NCBI RefSeq assembly: GCF_018390555.1
Contig: NZ_JAHBGB010000023.1
Span: 62,001-126,000 of the forward strand
DNA: 64,000 nucleotides
Direction of reading: 5' to 3'
Origin: Ancylobacter oerskovii
GTDB taxonomy: Bacteria; Pseudomonadota; Alphaproteobacteria; Rhizobiales; Xanthobacteraceae
Part shown: piece after piece, positions 18,040 through 26,558 of the stretch
How the letters are laid out: each line of letters begins with the position of its first letter
Numbering within the stretch: position 1 is the stretch's first letter
Notes under the pieces: generated by a model
Databases searched by the model: none
What the model saw: only the letters and a program-made list of their open reading frames with translations
Told to the model about the DNA's origin: nothing
Position numbers and translations under genes: made by a program

Positions 18040-20253
18040 CTATAGCAGCTGGGCGACCTCGAAATGCATGCCGTCCGGCCGGGTGTTGAAGTGGCCGCCC
18101 CAATAGAAGCCGTGCCGGTTGGCGATCGGCACCAGCTCGCGCAGGCATCCCTTCTCGCCCATCGCCGCGGGCTCGACGCCGAGCGGATTCCAGGCGGCGT
18201 TGATGTCGAAGGCGGTGCCGAAGGCGTGGTTGGACAGCTTGGTGGTGCTCTTGCGCTGGAAGCGCGCCACGAAGGCGCCGTCATAGGTGAGGATGCGGTC
18301 GAGCAGCCCGGCCTTCTCCCATTCCAGCCACAGCGCCACCAGCTGGTCCTTCGCCTTGACGTGGAAGCGGATGGCGAGCGGTCCCGGCTTGCCGAGGAAG
18401 CTCTTGAGCGGGATCTCGACCTTGACGATGTTGCGCGTCTCCCAATCGCCGAGGATGCGGATGTTCTCGGGATTGCCGGCGACGGGGGCGTGCACGAACT
18501 GGAAGGCGCCGAACAGCTTCTGGCGGTCCTCCAGCGACAGCAGCGGGCGGAAGCCGGGGCGCGGGGGGAAGTCGGGCGAGGAGAGGTCCAGCGCCGCCGG
18601 CGGCGGGGCGATGCCGACCAGTTCCTGGGCGAAACTCGGGCACTCCCGCACCCGGCCCCAATCCTCGTCGTCGGACACCCGCATGGCGTCGTTGAACCAG
18701 GCGACGAACCGGTCGATGTGCTGGCCGGTGCCGCGCGGGAAGCAGTGCAGCTTCCAGCGATTGGCGCCCGCCTCGTCGCGCTTGAGCGAGCCGGCATTGT
18801 AGGCCGCGGCCACCCGCGGCGGGTCGAGCTGGGTGGAGCTGCGCTGCTTGGCGATGTAGGCGGTGCCGGCGTCGATCGAGGTGGCCGGATCGAGCAGGTC
18901 GTCGGCCTTCAGGCTCTCGCGCCCGGTGGCGAAGCGGGCGGTCTTCACCAGCGTCTGCATCAATCCGACGCTCTCGTCGCCGATCTGCGGCTCGGCACGG
19001 CGGGCACCGGGATTGCCGGAGCTCTCGGTGGCGATGGTGGCGACCACCAGCTCCACCGGCACGCCGTATTTCTTCGCCGAGGCGGCGCAGAGCGGGCCGA
19101 ACCGGTCCCAGATGCCGCTGACGGTCGTGGGCTCGCCCGGCGTGCCCTCGGCGCGGGCGCCGTCTATGGCGATGCCGGCCGGGGTCAGCGCCCAGCTCAC
19201 CCCGTCGGGAAAATGGCGGTGCGGGTGGGTGAGCTTCGGCATCAGCTCGGTGAGCACGCTGGGGCTCATCGGCTTGGCCGGCTCGGGCGCCGGTTCCTCG
19301 GCCGCCGGGGCGACGACGACGCCCGGGGACGGCGAGACGGTGGCGATCGACCCGTCCTCGGCGACGACGATGGTGCCCGCCGGCGGCGACTTGGCCTGCG
19401 ACACCGTCTTCGCCACTTCCTCGACGGTGCGCATGTTTTCCTTCGCCTGCCGCTCCTGGCTCTCGGCGGTGCGCTGCTGCAGGCCGGCGGCGAGCACGTC
19501 CTTGTTGCGCGAGCTCTGCGAGGAACCGAGCCAGAAGCTCATCACCGTGGCGAAGGCGGCGGCGAGGGCGCCGACGCAGATATTGATGATCTGGATGACG
19601 AAATCGGAGCGCGGCTGCACCAGAGCGGCGATCTGCGCGGGCTGCAGCGTGCCGATGATGTCGGCGAGCTCCTCGGGGAGCTCGGGCGGCTGCGGCACTT
19701 CCAGCCGGTTCTTCAGCAGGAGGAACATCGCCAGCACCAGGAAGAAGCCGATGGTGACGATGTAGGACAGCACCATCGGCGTGCGGGCGACGATGGTGTC
19801 CTTGTCGAGCAGCGTGCTCAGCAGCTGCCGGGCGCCGGTGGTGTCGGCAAGGTCCTGCTGGCGCTGCTCCAGCGCCGCCTTCTCGCCGGCGACGATCTCG
19901 TCGAGCCGGGCCTTGTGGGCGGCGAGGTCGCGGTCGAGCGCATCCTTGCGGACCTGCGCCTCCTGCGCGATCTCGTCACGCCGGCGCTGCGCCTCGGCCT
20001 CCAGCTCCAGCCGCTTCTCCTCGGCGACGATGCGGGCAAGGGACAGCCGCAGCTCGGCCGCGGCCGCCGGGTCCTGGTCGACCTTTTCCTGGGCGGTGGT
20101 GGCGTCGAGCGAGCCGGTGGTGCGGGCCACCGCCTCGACCACGGCGTCGGCGACCTTGTCGCCGCGCTTGCCGACAAGGAAGTCGAGCAGGCTGGGAAGA
20201 AGATTACCGGCAAGCAAAATCAGCGGATTCATGAGGCCCCCCAGCCTGTTCAT
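18040..20253 (-). CDS. Holin-like / lytic transglycosylase / M15 peptidase fusion protein
   Basis: A 737-residue multidomain murein hydrolase. Order: a hydrophobic N-terminal segment (8-28), a charged coiled-coil (about 55-135), two membrane helices (about 160-181 and 217-241) followed by FWLGSSQSSRNKD, resembling the 3TM holin of gene transfer agents. A Pro/Ala linker (290-375) leads to an SLT-type transglycosylase domain (about 380-525, catalytic Glu410 in ATESSGNP, then SVGLMQT and AAYNAGS). Last is an M15/VanY-like zinc peptidase (about 600-737, ligands His676, Asp683, His730 in SNHAFGTAFD and DGMHFE). Start is ATG 20253 or 20232; longer starts lie in the divergent promoter zone. No phage genes flank it. 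Function, presumably local cell-wall opening, is inference. Confidence 0.85.
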   Translation of the reverse strand: MNRLGGLMNPLILLAGNLLPSLLDFLVGKRGDKVADAVVEAVARTTGSLDATTAQEKVDQDPAAAAELRLSLARIVAEEKRLELEAEAQRRRDEIAQEAQVRKDALDRDLAAHKARLDEIVAGEKAALEQRQQDLADTTGARQLLSTLLDKDTIVARTPMVLSYIVTIGFFLVLAMFLLLKNRLEVPQPPELPEELADIIGTLQPAQIAALVQPRSDFVIQIINICVGALAAAFATVMSFWLGSSQSSRNKDVLAAGLQQRTAESQERQAKENMRTVEEVAKTVSQAKSPPAGTIVVAEDGSIATVSPSPGVVVAPAAEEPAPEPAKPMSPSVLTELMPKLTHPHRHFPDGVSWALTPAGIAIDGARAEGTPGEPTTVSGIWDRFGPLCAASAKKYGVPVELVVATIATESSGNPGARRAEPQIGDESVGLMQTLVKTARFATGRESLKADDLLDPATSIDAGTAYIAKQRSSTQLDPPRVAAAYNAGSLKRDEAGANRWKLHCFPRGTGQHIDRFVAWFNDAMRVSDDEDWGRVRECPSFAQELVGIAPPPAALDLSSPDFPPRPGFRPLLSLEDRQKLFGAFQFVHAPVAGNPENIRILGDWETRNIVKVEIPLKSFLGKPGPLAIRFHVKAKDQLVALWLEWEKAGLLDRILTYDGAFVARFQRKSTTKLSNHAFGTAFDINAAWNPLGVEPAAMGEKGCLRELVPIANRHGFYWGGHFNTRPDGMHFEVAQLL

Positions 20254-20455
20254 GTCACGCCAATCGGATGTCTGCTGCACTGTGACCCAACGGTAGCACA
20301 ACCCCGGGGCGCGGGACAGGCCAGCCGGCGCCGCCGCGCTGTCCGCCCGCCGCGTCATCGCCATTGCCGCCGGGCGCCGGCGCCCTATGTGCCCTGTTCC
20401 GGCACGCGCGCCGGAACGTGCCCGGGCGGTGCCGGCGAACCGGCGGGAGAGGGCC

Positions 20456-21118
20456 ATGCTCTTCGAGGATCGGATCGATGCCGGGCGCCGGCTGGCGGCG
20501 ACGCTGGCCGCCTACCGGTCCCGCCGCCCGGTGGTGCTGGCCCTGCCCCGCGGCGGCGTGCCGGTGGCGGCGGAGATCGCGCGAAGCCTCGCGGCGCCGC
20601 TGGACCTGCTGCTGGTGCGCAAGATCGGCCTGCCGGGCCATTCCGAGCTGGCCATCGGCGCGGTGGTGGACGGGGCGGCGCCGCTCATCGTGCGCAACGA
20701 GGCGTTGATCCGCAGCGCCCATGTCGGCGAGGAGGCCTTCCAGCATGTGTGCCGCGACGAACTGGCGGAGATCGAGCGCCGCCGGACCCGCTATCTCGGC
20801 GGGCGCACGCCGGTGCCGGTGGCGGGACGGGTGGCGATCGTCGTCGATGACGGCATCGCCACCGGCGCGACGGTGAAGGCGGCGCTGCGGGCGCTGCGGC
20901 GCCGCGAGCCGGCGGAGCTGGTGCTGGCGGTGCCGGTCGCGCCGGCCGAGGCGGTGGCGGCGCTGCGGCGGGAGGTCGATGCGCTGGTCTGCCTCGCCAC
21001 GCCGGAGCCGTTCGGTGCCATTGGTCGCTTCTATGAGGATTTCGGCCAGCTCAGCGATGCGGAGGTGATCGCGATCCTCGCGCAGTTCCCGGCCGAGGCC
21101 CGGCCGCCGGAAACCTGA
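20456..21118 (+). CDS. Phosphoribosyltransferase family protein
   Basis: A 220-residue type I PRT-fold protein. The PRPP-binding loop is VVDDGIATGAT near residue 139, and the N-terminus has VVLALPRGGVPVA and LLVRKIGLPGH, typical of the predicted phosphoribosyltransferases found alone or fused to hydrolases (COG1926). The substrate is unknown. GGAGAGGG lies just upstream of the chosen ATG. It is divergent from the hydrolase fusion and converges on the PfkB kinase. Confidence 0.85.
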   Translation: MLFEDRIDAGRRLAATLAAYRSRRPVVLALPRGGVPVAAEIARSLAAPLDLLLVRKIGLPGHSELAIGAVVDGAAPLIVRNEALIRSAHVGEEAFQHVCRDELAEIERRRTRYLGGRTPVPVAGRVAIVVDDGIATGATVKAALRALRRREPAELVLAVPVAPAEAVAALRREVDALVCLATPEPFGAIGRFYEDFGQLSDAEVIAILAQFPAEARPPET

Positions 21119-21137
21119 ACCAGCCTCGCGCGGCGCG

Positions 21138-21977
21138 TCAGTCGGTGGTGAGCAGCGGCGCGTCGTTCCAGAAGTGCCGGCGGTCGGCGAGGAAGCGGGC
21201 CGCGATCGCGCTGGCGTGGCGCACCGCCTCGGGGGCGGTCCTGCCGCGCAGCAGCGCGTCGATGTAGCCGGCGGCGAACACGTCGCCGGCCCCGGTGGTG
21301 TCCCCGGCGCCCGCGACGGCCGCGACCGGCAGGGCGGTCTGGCCGGTCGCCTCGACGAGATGCACCGGCCGCGGCCCGTCGGTGAGCACCAGGGTGGAGA
21401 GCGACGGGCCGGCGATCCGCCGCGCCTGCTCGAAACTGTCCGGCCCGAGGGGGATGCCGCCATCGGGCGCCGCGCCGATCAGCACCTGCGCCGGGCGCCG
21501 TTCCCCCGCTTCCAGCGGCACCTGCGCCACCACGATGGTTTCGCGCGCGAGGCCGGCCAGGACATCGGGCTGCATGCGCCGGACATTCACATAGGCGATG
21601 TCGGCGGCCCGCGGCGGCACTGCGTGGAGGCGGCGCGCCTCGGTCGTGCGCGGCGCCAGGATGGTGCGTTCGCCGGCCGGGTCGACGAAGATGTCGAGCG
21701 GCACTGTGCGGCGGCCGGATCTCCCGATCGCGCCGATATCGAAGCCGAGCGCCACCAGCCGGTCGAGGCAGGCCTGGCCGAGATCGTCCTCGGCCAGCGT
21801 CGCGACGAGAGTGACCGCATGGCCGAGCGCCAGCAGCGCCGCGCCGGTGTTGAAGCCGCCACCGCCGCATCGCAGGGCGTGGCCCTCATAGGTCAGGCGG
21901 GCGCCGCCGCGCAGCGGCGCGTCCAGTCGCCAGATGCGGTCGACATTGACGCTGCCCGCGACAAGGATGTGGCCCAT
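21138..21977 (-). CDS. PfkB/ribokinase-family carbohydrate kinase
   Basis: A 279-residue sugar kinase. The N-terminal ILVAGSVNVDRIW strand, the GGGGFNTGAALLALG motif and the catalytic GAGDTTGAGDVFAAGY (anion hole and base Asp) are all present. The phosphoacceptor cannot be read from sequence. GAAGG lies 9 bases before the ATG. A hairpin terminator upstream separates it from the MFS operon, so it is probably a separate transcription unit. Confidence 0.88.
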   Translation of the reverse strand: MGHILVAGSVNVDRIWRLDAPLRGGARLTYEGHALRCGGGGFNTGAALLALGHAVTLVATLAEDDLGQACLDRLVALGFDIGAIGRSGRRTVPLDIFVDPAGERTILAPRTTEARRLHAVPPRAADIAYVNVRRMQPDVLAGLARETIVVAQVPLEAGERRPAQVLIGAAPDGGIPLGPDSFEQARRIAGPSLSTLVLTDGPRPVHLVEATGQTALPVAAVAGAGDTTGAGDVFAAGYIDALLRGRTAPEAVRHASAIAARFLADRRHFWNDAPLLTTD

Positions 21978-22071
21978 CTTCGGCTGCCCTTCGGCGGGCG
22001 CACCTTGCGGCCCGCCGCGATGTCCTCGCAGGTTCGGCGGCGTGTGGAAAGCCCCGCGGCGGGGCGTCGCT

Positions 22072-22102
22072 GAAACGAAACGGGCGCCCGTGAGGGCGCC
22101 CG
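22072..22102 (-). terminator. Intrinsic terminator of the FAH-SDR-MFS operon
   Basis: On the minus strand the stem CGGGCGCCC/GGGCGCCCG (9 bp, 4-base loop, 22081-22102) is followed by TTTCGTTTC. It lies just past the MFS stop and before the kinase start. Confidence 0.75.
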
Positions 22103-22126
22103 CGCGGGGATGGTATCGGCCGGCGC

Positions 22127-23452
22127 CTAGTTCGGCCGGCGTCTGGTCGGCTTCACCTTGATGGTGAAGCACAGCAGCGCGGCGAGGATGGGCCCGGTCG
22201 CCAGCGTGAGCAGCGCCGGGGTGAAGCTCTGGGTGGCGTCGCGGATCCAGCCGACGAGATAGGGGCCGGCGAAGCCGCCGATCTGCGCGAAGCCGTTGAT
22301 GAAGGCGAGGCCGCCGGCGGCGGCGGCGCCGGTGAGGAACTGCGTCGGCAGGCTCCAGAACACGCCGAGTACCGCCCAGACGCCGAAGGCGGCGATGCAG
22401 ATCAGCACCAGACCCATCGTCGGATCGGAGGCGAAGGCGCTCGCGCCCAGGAACACGCCGCCCAGCAGGGCCGAGAAGGCGGTGTGCCATTTGCGCTCGC
22501 CGGTGCGGTCCGAGCTGCGCGCCACGGCGACGAGGCCGATGGCGGCGAAGATGAACGGGATGGCGGTGACGAGGCCGGTCTGGAAATCGGTGAGCCCGCC
22601 GATCGACTTGACGATCTGCGGCAGCCACAGCACCACGCCATACACCGCCATGGCGTTGAACATGTAGATGACGGTGAGCAGCCAGACGCGGTAATCGCGG
22701 AAGATGGCGCCGAAATCGTGTGCGCCCACCGCCTTCACTTCCTCATGCTCGCGCTCCAGCTCGGCGATCAGCCATTTGCGCTCGGGCGCGGTGAGCCAGC
22801 GCGTGTCCTGCTCCGGCCGGTCGACCAGGTAGAACAGGGTGATGATGCCGAAGATCACCGCCGGCACGGCTTCGAGGATGAACAGCCACTGCCAGGCGAC
22901 GAGGCCGAGCCAGGTCGGGTTGGCGGAGAGGATCCAGCCGGAGATCGGCGCGCCGATCACGGTGGACAGCACGGTGGCGGTCATGAAGCCGGCGGTGGCC
23001 TTGGCGCGGTCGCGCTGCGGGAACCAGTAGGTGAGGTAGAGCAGGATGCCCGGCACGAAGCCGGCCTCGGCGAGGCCGAGCAGGAAGCGCATCGCGTAAT
23101 AGCTGTACTCGCCGCCCACGAAGGCCATGCCGCCGGAGATCAGGCCCCAGGTGATCATGATGCGGGCGATCCAGAGCTTCGGCCCCACCTTCCGCATGAT
23201 CATGTTGCTGGGGATCTCGAAGGCGATGTAGCCGATGAAGAAGATGCCGGCGCCAAGGCCATAGGCCGTCTGCGACAGGCCGATGTCCTTGTTCATGTGA
23301 AGCGCGGCGAAGCCGACATTCACGCGGTCGAGATAGTTGATGATGAACAGGACGAAGCAATAGAACACGATCCGCCAGCGCAGCTTGCCGAGCACGCTCC
23401 TGCGGATGGCGTCGTCACTTTCGACCGATGGCACTCCCGTCGCGACCGACAT
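22127..23452 (-). CDS. MFS transporter, anion:cation symporter type
   Basis: A 441-residue inner-membrane permease with about 12 hydrophobic helices. The first helix ends NYLDRVNVGFA, the signature of the ACS family that takes up organic anions such as tartrate, galactonate or phthalate. The loop 2-3 motif appears around MIMRKVGPKLWIARIM, and a charged central loop (RPEQDTRWLTAPERKWL) is typical. AAGGAGGAG precedes the chosen ATG. It is the last gene of the operon with the SDR and FAH genes, suggesting it imports a sugar-acid-like substrate. Confidence 0.9.
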   Translation of the reverse strand: MSVATGVPSVESDDAIRRSVLGKLRWRIVFYCFVLFIINYLDRVNVGFAALHMNKDIGLSQTAYGLGAGIFFIGYIAFEIPSNMIMRKVGPKLWIARIMITWGLISGGMAFVGGEYSYYAMRFLLGLAEAGFVPGILLYLTYWFPQRDRAKATAGFMTATVLSTVIGAPISGWILSANPTWLGLVAWQWLFILEAVPAVIFGIITLFYLVDRPEQDTRWLTAPERKWLIAELEREHEEVKAVGAHDFGAIFRDYRVWLLTVIYMFNAMAVYGVVLWLPQIVKSIGGLTDFQTGLVTAIPFIFAAIGLVAVARSSDRTGERKWHTAFSALLGGVFLGASAFASDPTMGLVLICIAAFGVWAVLGVFWSLPTQFLTGAAAAGGLAFINGFAQIGGFAGPYLVGWIRDATQSFTPALLTLATGPILAALLCFTIKVKPTRRRPN

Positions 23453-23550
23453 CGCGTCTCCTCCTTGGCGGGATCGATTGGTGGTTGGAGCCGCGCCCGG
23501 CGGTGCGGCGACCGCCGCGCGAGGCTCGACGGCTTTGGCCCGACGGGGCT

Positions 23551-24297
23551 TCAGTAGGTGGCGCGCCCGCCCGACACGTCGAAGACGGCGCCGGTGGAGA
23601 ACGAGGCCTCCTCGCTGGCGAGCCAGCACACCAGCGCGGAGATCTCCTCGATGGCGCCGAAGCGCTTCACCGGGATCTTCGACAGCATGAAGTCGATATG
23701 CGCCTGGGTCATCTGGTCGAAGATCGGCGTCTTCACCGCCGCCGGGGTGATGCAGTTGACCCGGATGTCGGTGGTGGCGACTTCCTTGGCGAGCGACTTG
23801 GTGAAGCCGATCACCCCGGCCTTGGAGGCGCTGTAGGCCGAGGCGTTGGGGTTGCCTTCCTTGCCGGCGATGGAGGCGATGTTGACGATGCGGCCATAGG
23901 CCTTCGTCTCCATCGCGCGGATCGCCGCCTGGTTGCAGTAGAACAGGCCGTTGAGGTTGACGTCGATCACTCGCCGCCAGGCCTCGGCCGGATAGTCGCG
24001 CACCGTGGTGTTGGGGCCGGTGATGCCGGCGCTGGCGACGAGGATGTCGAGGCCGCCGAGCGCGGCGGTGCTCGCCGCCATCGCCTCGGCCACGGCCGTG
24101 TCGTCGCAGATGTCGAGCGCCTGCACGTCATGGGCGCCGGTGGCCTGCCTGGCCGCGGCGAGCGCGTCGGCCTGCAGGTCCCACAGGCTGACCTTGGCGC
24201 CCTCGGCGACGAGGCGCCTGGCCACGTCGAGGCCGATGCCGGACGCGCCGCCGGTGACGACGGCGGCGCGGTTGGCGAAACGATCGGGGAACAGCAT
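23551..24297 (-). CDS. SDR-family NAD(P)-dependent dehydrogenase
   Basis: A classical short-chain dehydrogenase, 248 residues. The cofactor motif TGGASGIG is near residue 16, NAG is replaced by ASAG, and the catalytic Ser and YSASK are present, with a C-terminal DVSGGRATY. It starts 11 bases after the FAH hydrolase stop, so the two are translationally close. An SDR with an FAH-family hydrolase matches the diketo-hydrolysis route for deoxy sugar acids (LRA5/LRA6 of L-rhamnonate catabolism); the actual substrate is unknown. Confidence 0.9.
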   Translation of the reverse strand: MLFPDRFANRAAVVTGGASGIGLDVARRLVAEGAKVSLWDLQADALAAARQATGAHDVQALDICDDTAVAEAMAASTAALGGLDILVASAGITGPNTTVRDYPAEAWRRVIDVNLNGLFYCNQAAIRAMETKAYGRIVNIASIAGKEGNPNASAYSASKAGVIGFTKSLAKEVATTDIRVNCITPAAVKTPIFDQMTQAHIDFMLSKIPVKRFGAIEEISALVCWLASEEASFSTGAVFDVSGGRATY

Positions 24298-24308
24298 GTC
24301 CGTTCTCC

Positions 24309-25163
24309 TCAGCCGCGCGACCAGGCGACGACGGCCTGGCGCTGGGTGCCGAGCTTCTCGATGCCGAGCGTCATCACGTCGCCGGGCTTGAGATAGACGG
24401 GGGCCGGCTTCTTGCCCATGCCGACGCCGGGCGGCGTGCCGGTGGTGATGATGTCGCCGGGCAGCAGCGTCATGAAGCGGCTGACATAGGCGACGATGGT
24501 GGCGCAGGAGAAGATCATGGTGCGGGTGTTGCCGGTCTGCATGCGCACGCCGTTGACGTCCAGCCACATGTCGAGCGCCTGCGGGTCGCCGACCTCGTCG
24601 GATGTCACCAGCCACGGGCCGACCGGGCCGAAGGTGTCGCAGCCCTTGCCCTTGTCCCAGGTGCCGCCGCGCTCGATCTGGAACTCGCGCTCCGACACGT
24701 CGTTGACGAGACAATAGCCGGCAACATGATTGAGCGCGTCCGCCTCCTCGACATAGGAGGCGCGGGTACCGATGACGATGCCGAGCTCGACTTCCCAATC
24801 GCCCTTCACCGAATCCTTCGGCAGCATCACCGTGTCGTCCGGGCCGGACAGCGAGGAGGTCGCCTTGGTGAAGACCACCGGCTCGGTGGGGATGGGCAGG
24901 TTCGATTCCTCGGCATGGTCGACATAGTTCAGGCCGATGGCGATGAACTTGCCGACATTGGCAAGCGGCACGCCGAGGCGCGGGGCGCCCTCGACGAGCG
25001 GCAGCGTGGCCGGATCGACGGCGGCGAGCCCGGCCAGCGCGGCGGGGGCCAGCGCCCGGGAATCGATGTCGGCGAGCCGGGCGGACAGATCGCGGATGCG
25101 GCCCTCGGCATCGAGGAGGCCGGGCTTTTCCTGGCCCGACGGGCCATAGCGCAACAGTTTCAC
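24309..25163 (-). CDS. FAH-family hydrolase, diketo-deoxy-sugar-acid type
   Basis: A 284-residue fumarylacetoacetate-hydrolase-family enzyme. Domain marks are IGLNYVDHAEE, the metal-binding Glu cluster in DWEVELGIVIG, and GDIITTGTPPGVG. The N-terminus MKLLRYGPSGQEKPG is typical of 2,4-diketo-3-deoxy-sugar-acid hydrolases and ureidoglycolate-lyase-like proteins. It starts with GTG, with AGGA about 10 bases upstream. First gene of the leftward operon with the SDR and MFS genes, divergent from the IclR regulator. Confidence 0.9.
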   Translation of the reverse strand: MKLLRYGPSGQEKPGLLDAEGRIRDLSARLADIDSRALAPAALAGLAAVDPATLPLVEGAPRLGVPLANVGKFIAIGLNYVDHAEESNLPIPTEPVVFTKATSSLSGPDDTVMLPKDSVKGDWEVELGIVIGTRASYVEEADALNHVAGYCLVNDVSEREFQIERGGTWDKGKGCDTFGPVGPWLVTSDEVGDPQALDMWLDVNGVRMQTGNTRTMIFSCATIVAYVSRFMTLLPGDIITTGTPPGVGMGKKPAPVYLKPGDVMTLGIEKLGTQRQAVVAWSRG

Positions 25164-25502
25164 GGCGGAGGATTCCTGAAGGAGGGCGGGACGGACTGCC
25201 TCGAGCCGGTCCCGTCCGGCGGTTCCCGGCGGTGACGTCCGCGAGGCGGCGAGGCGAACTCAGTCGGGAAGGGCAAGGCCCGGCGCAGCGATCGCTGCAG
25301 CTTCATCTCCCAAGGTGGTTTCTTGTTGTTGAAATCCCATATAATGGGATTTATGTTTCATATGTGGAATAAAAGCGCAGAAGATGGCACGGTGTCAAGG
25401 CGTGGCGGGCGCTCGGACGCGCTGCGCCCGCCCCGTCGCGGCGGCGTTGTCGGTCCTGCCTGCGGCCGCTAGGGTCGCCGCACCGATCTCCAGGGAGACA
25501 TG
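25164..25502. promoter_or_regulatory. Divergent control region between FAH operon and IclR gene
   Basis: A 339-base gap with a conspicuous AT-rich island at 25330-25375 in otherwise very GC-rich DNA. The island holds an inverted repeat (annotated separately) and a second, looser one (TTTC-ATATGT-GGAA). No gene is supported here. Confidence 0.65.
25332..25352. promoter_or_regulatory. Candidate IclR-family operator
   Basis: AAATCCCAT-ata-ATGGGATTT is a perfect 9-base inverted repeat with a 3-base spacer, located between the divergent FAH operon and the IclR gene. Symmetry and position fit an operator for the adjacent regulator; binding itself is inference. Confidence 0.65.
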
Positions 25503-26357
25503 ATGGCCAAGGAAACGCCCGCCGTGGATTCACCTGCCGTGGATTCACCCGCCGTGCCGCCGGACGGCGCCCGCCCTTCCGCCTCCGGGAAGCCGGAGGG
25601 GGCCGCGCCCTCGGGTGCGCAGACGCTGCTGCGGGGGCTCGACGTGCTGGAAGCGGTGGCGGCCGGCCGGGGCGATCTGGCGAGCCTTTCGCGCGAGCTC
25701 GGCATGACGCGCACCACGGTGCATCGGCTCGCCGCGGCGCTGGTGGAGCGCCGCTACCTGAATTTCGTGCCACGCCAGGGCTACAGCCTCGGCCCGAAGC
25801 TGATGGAGCTCGGCTTCCGCGCCCAGCGCGACATGCCGCTGCGCCAGGCGGCGCACGCCCATCTCCGGCAACTGGCGGAAAAGACCCAGGACACGGTGCA
25901 GCTGGGCATACTCGACGGCGACGCGGTTCTCTATCTCGACAAGGTGCCGGGACAGCGGCTGTTCGAGATCCGCTCGACCATCGGCGACCGGCACCCGGTC
26001 TGGTCGACCGGCCTCGGCAAGGCGCTGGTACTCGACATGGACGAGGCGCGGTGGAACGGCTTCTACGGCGCCGGCGGGCCGCGCCCCGGTGCACCGGCGG
26101 CGCTGACGCGGGAGGCCTGGCTGGGGCGGATGCGGGCCTATGCCGCCAACGGCATCGCCTTCGACATGGAAGAGACCGAATCGCAGCTGCGCTGCGTGGC
26201 GGCGCCGATCCGCGACGCCAGCGGGGCCATCGTCGCGGCGCTGAGCGTCTCAAGCATCGCGCAATATATGCAGCCGGAGCGGATGGACGCGCTGTCGGCC
26301 GAAGTGCGCCGCACGGCGGAGGCGATCAGCGAGGCGCTGGGCTGGCAGGTACCGTGA
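25503..26357 (+). CDS. IclR-family transcriptional regulator
   Basis: A 284-residue regulator: a low-complexity leader, a winged helix-turn-helix (about 40-100; LSRELGMTRTTVHRLAAAL) and the IclR effector domain (about 115-280; STGLGKALV, RCVAAPIRD, LSVSS). ATGs at 25500 and 25503 follow AGGGAG; the second has better spacing. It probably controls the divergent FAH-SDR-MFS operon through the inverted repeat at 25332-25352. Two tandem 15-base units encode AVDSP twice in the leader. Its stop lies 2 bases from the tRNA-Leu CCA end. Confidence 0.92.
   Translation: MAKETPAVDSPAVDSPAVPPDGARPSASGKPEGAAPSGAQTLLRGLDVLEAVAAGRGDLASLSRELGMTRTTVHRLAAALVERRYLNFVPRQGYSLGPKLMELGFRAQRDMPLRQAAHAHLRQLAEKTQDTVQLGILDGDAVLYLDKVPGQRLFEIRSTIGDRHPVWSTGLGKALVLDMDEARWNGFYGAGGPRPGAPAALTREAWLGRMRAYAANGIAFDMEETESQLRCVAAPIRDASGAIVAALSVSSIAQYMQPERMDALSAEVRRTAEAISEALGWQVP
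25521..25550 (+). repeat. Two tandem 15-base units in the IclR leader
   Basis: GCCGTGGATTCACCT and GCCGTGGATTCACCC lie head to tail and keep the frame, encoding AVDSP-AVDSP. They look like a recent in-frame duplication in an unstructured leader. Confidence 0.8.
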
Positions 26358-26359
26358 TC

Positions 26360-26446
26360 TGGTGCGGGCGGTCGGACTCGAACCGACATATCCGTGAGGA
26401 CGGCGGATTTTGAGTCCGCTGCGTCTACCAATTCCGCCACGCCCGC
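26360..26446 (-). tRNA. tRNA-Leu (anticodon CAA)
   Basis: Read on the minus strand: acceptor GCGGGCG pairs with CGCCCGC, the anticodon stem GCGGA/TCCGC closes CTCAAAA, a long variable arm is present as expected for leucine, and the T-arm contains GGTTCGAGTCC. CCA is encoded, giving 87 bases. The anticodon CAA reads TTG codons. It converges on the IclR gene with a 2-base gap. Confidence 0.98.
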
Positions 26447-26558
26447 GCGGGGAGCTATCTATAACGGATGACGCGGCTCGCCAAGCCGGGATCGCCGCGC
26501 GGACATCCCCCGTTTTGCCGCCGCATCCGCCGGCGCGCCGGGCGGGTCGCCGGGCGGG

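Noticed and set aside
18040-20253. Prophage or gene transfer agent cluster
   Set aside because: Only the single holin/hydrolase fusion is present; there are no capsid, portal, tail or integrase genes around it.
18064-20850. Long rightward open frame opposite the hydrolase fusion
   Set aside because: Runs through two real genes and their promoter gap; composition is typical of a GC-driven shadow.
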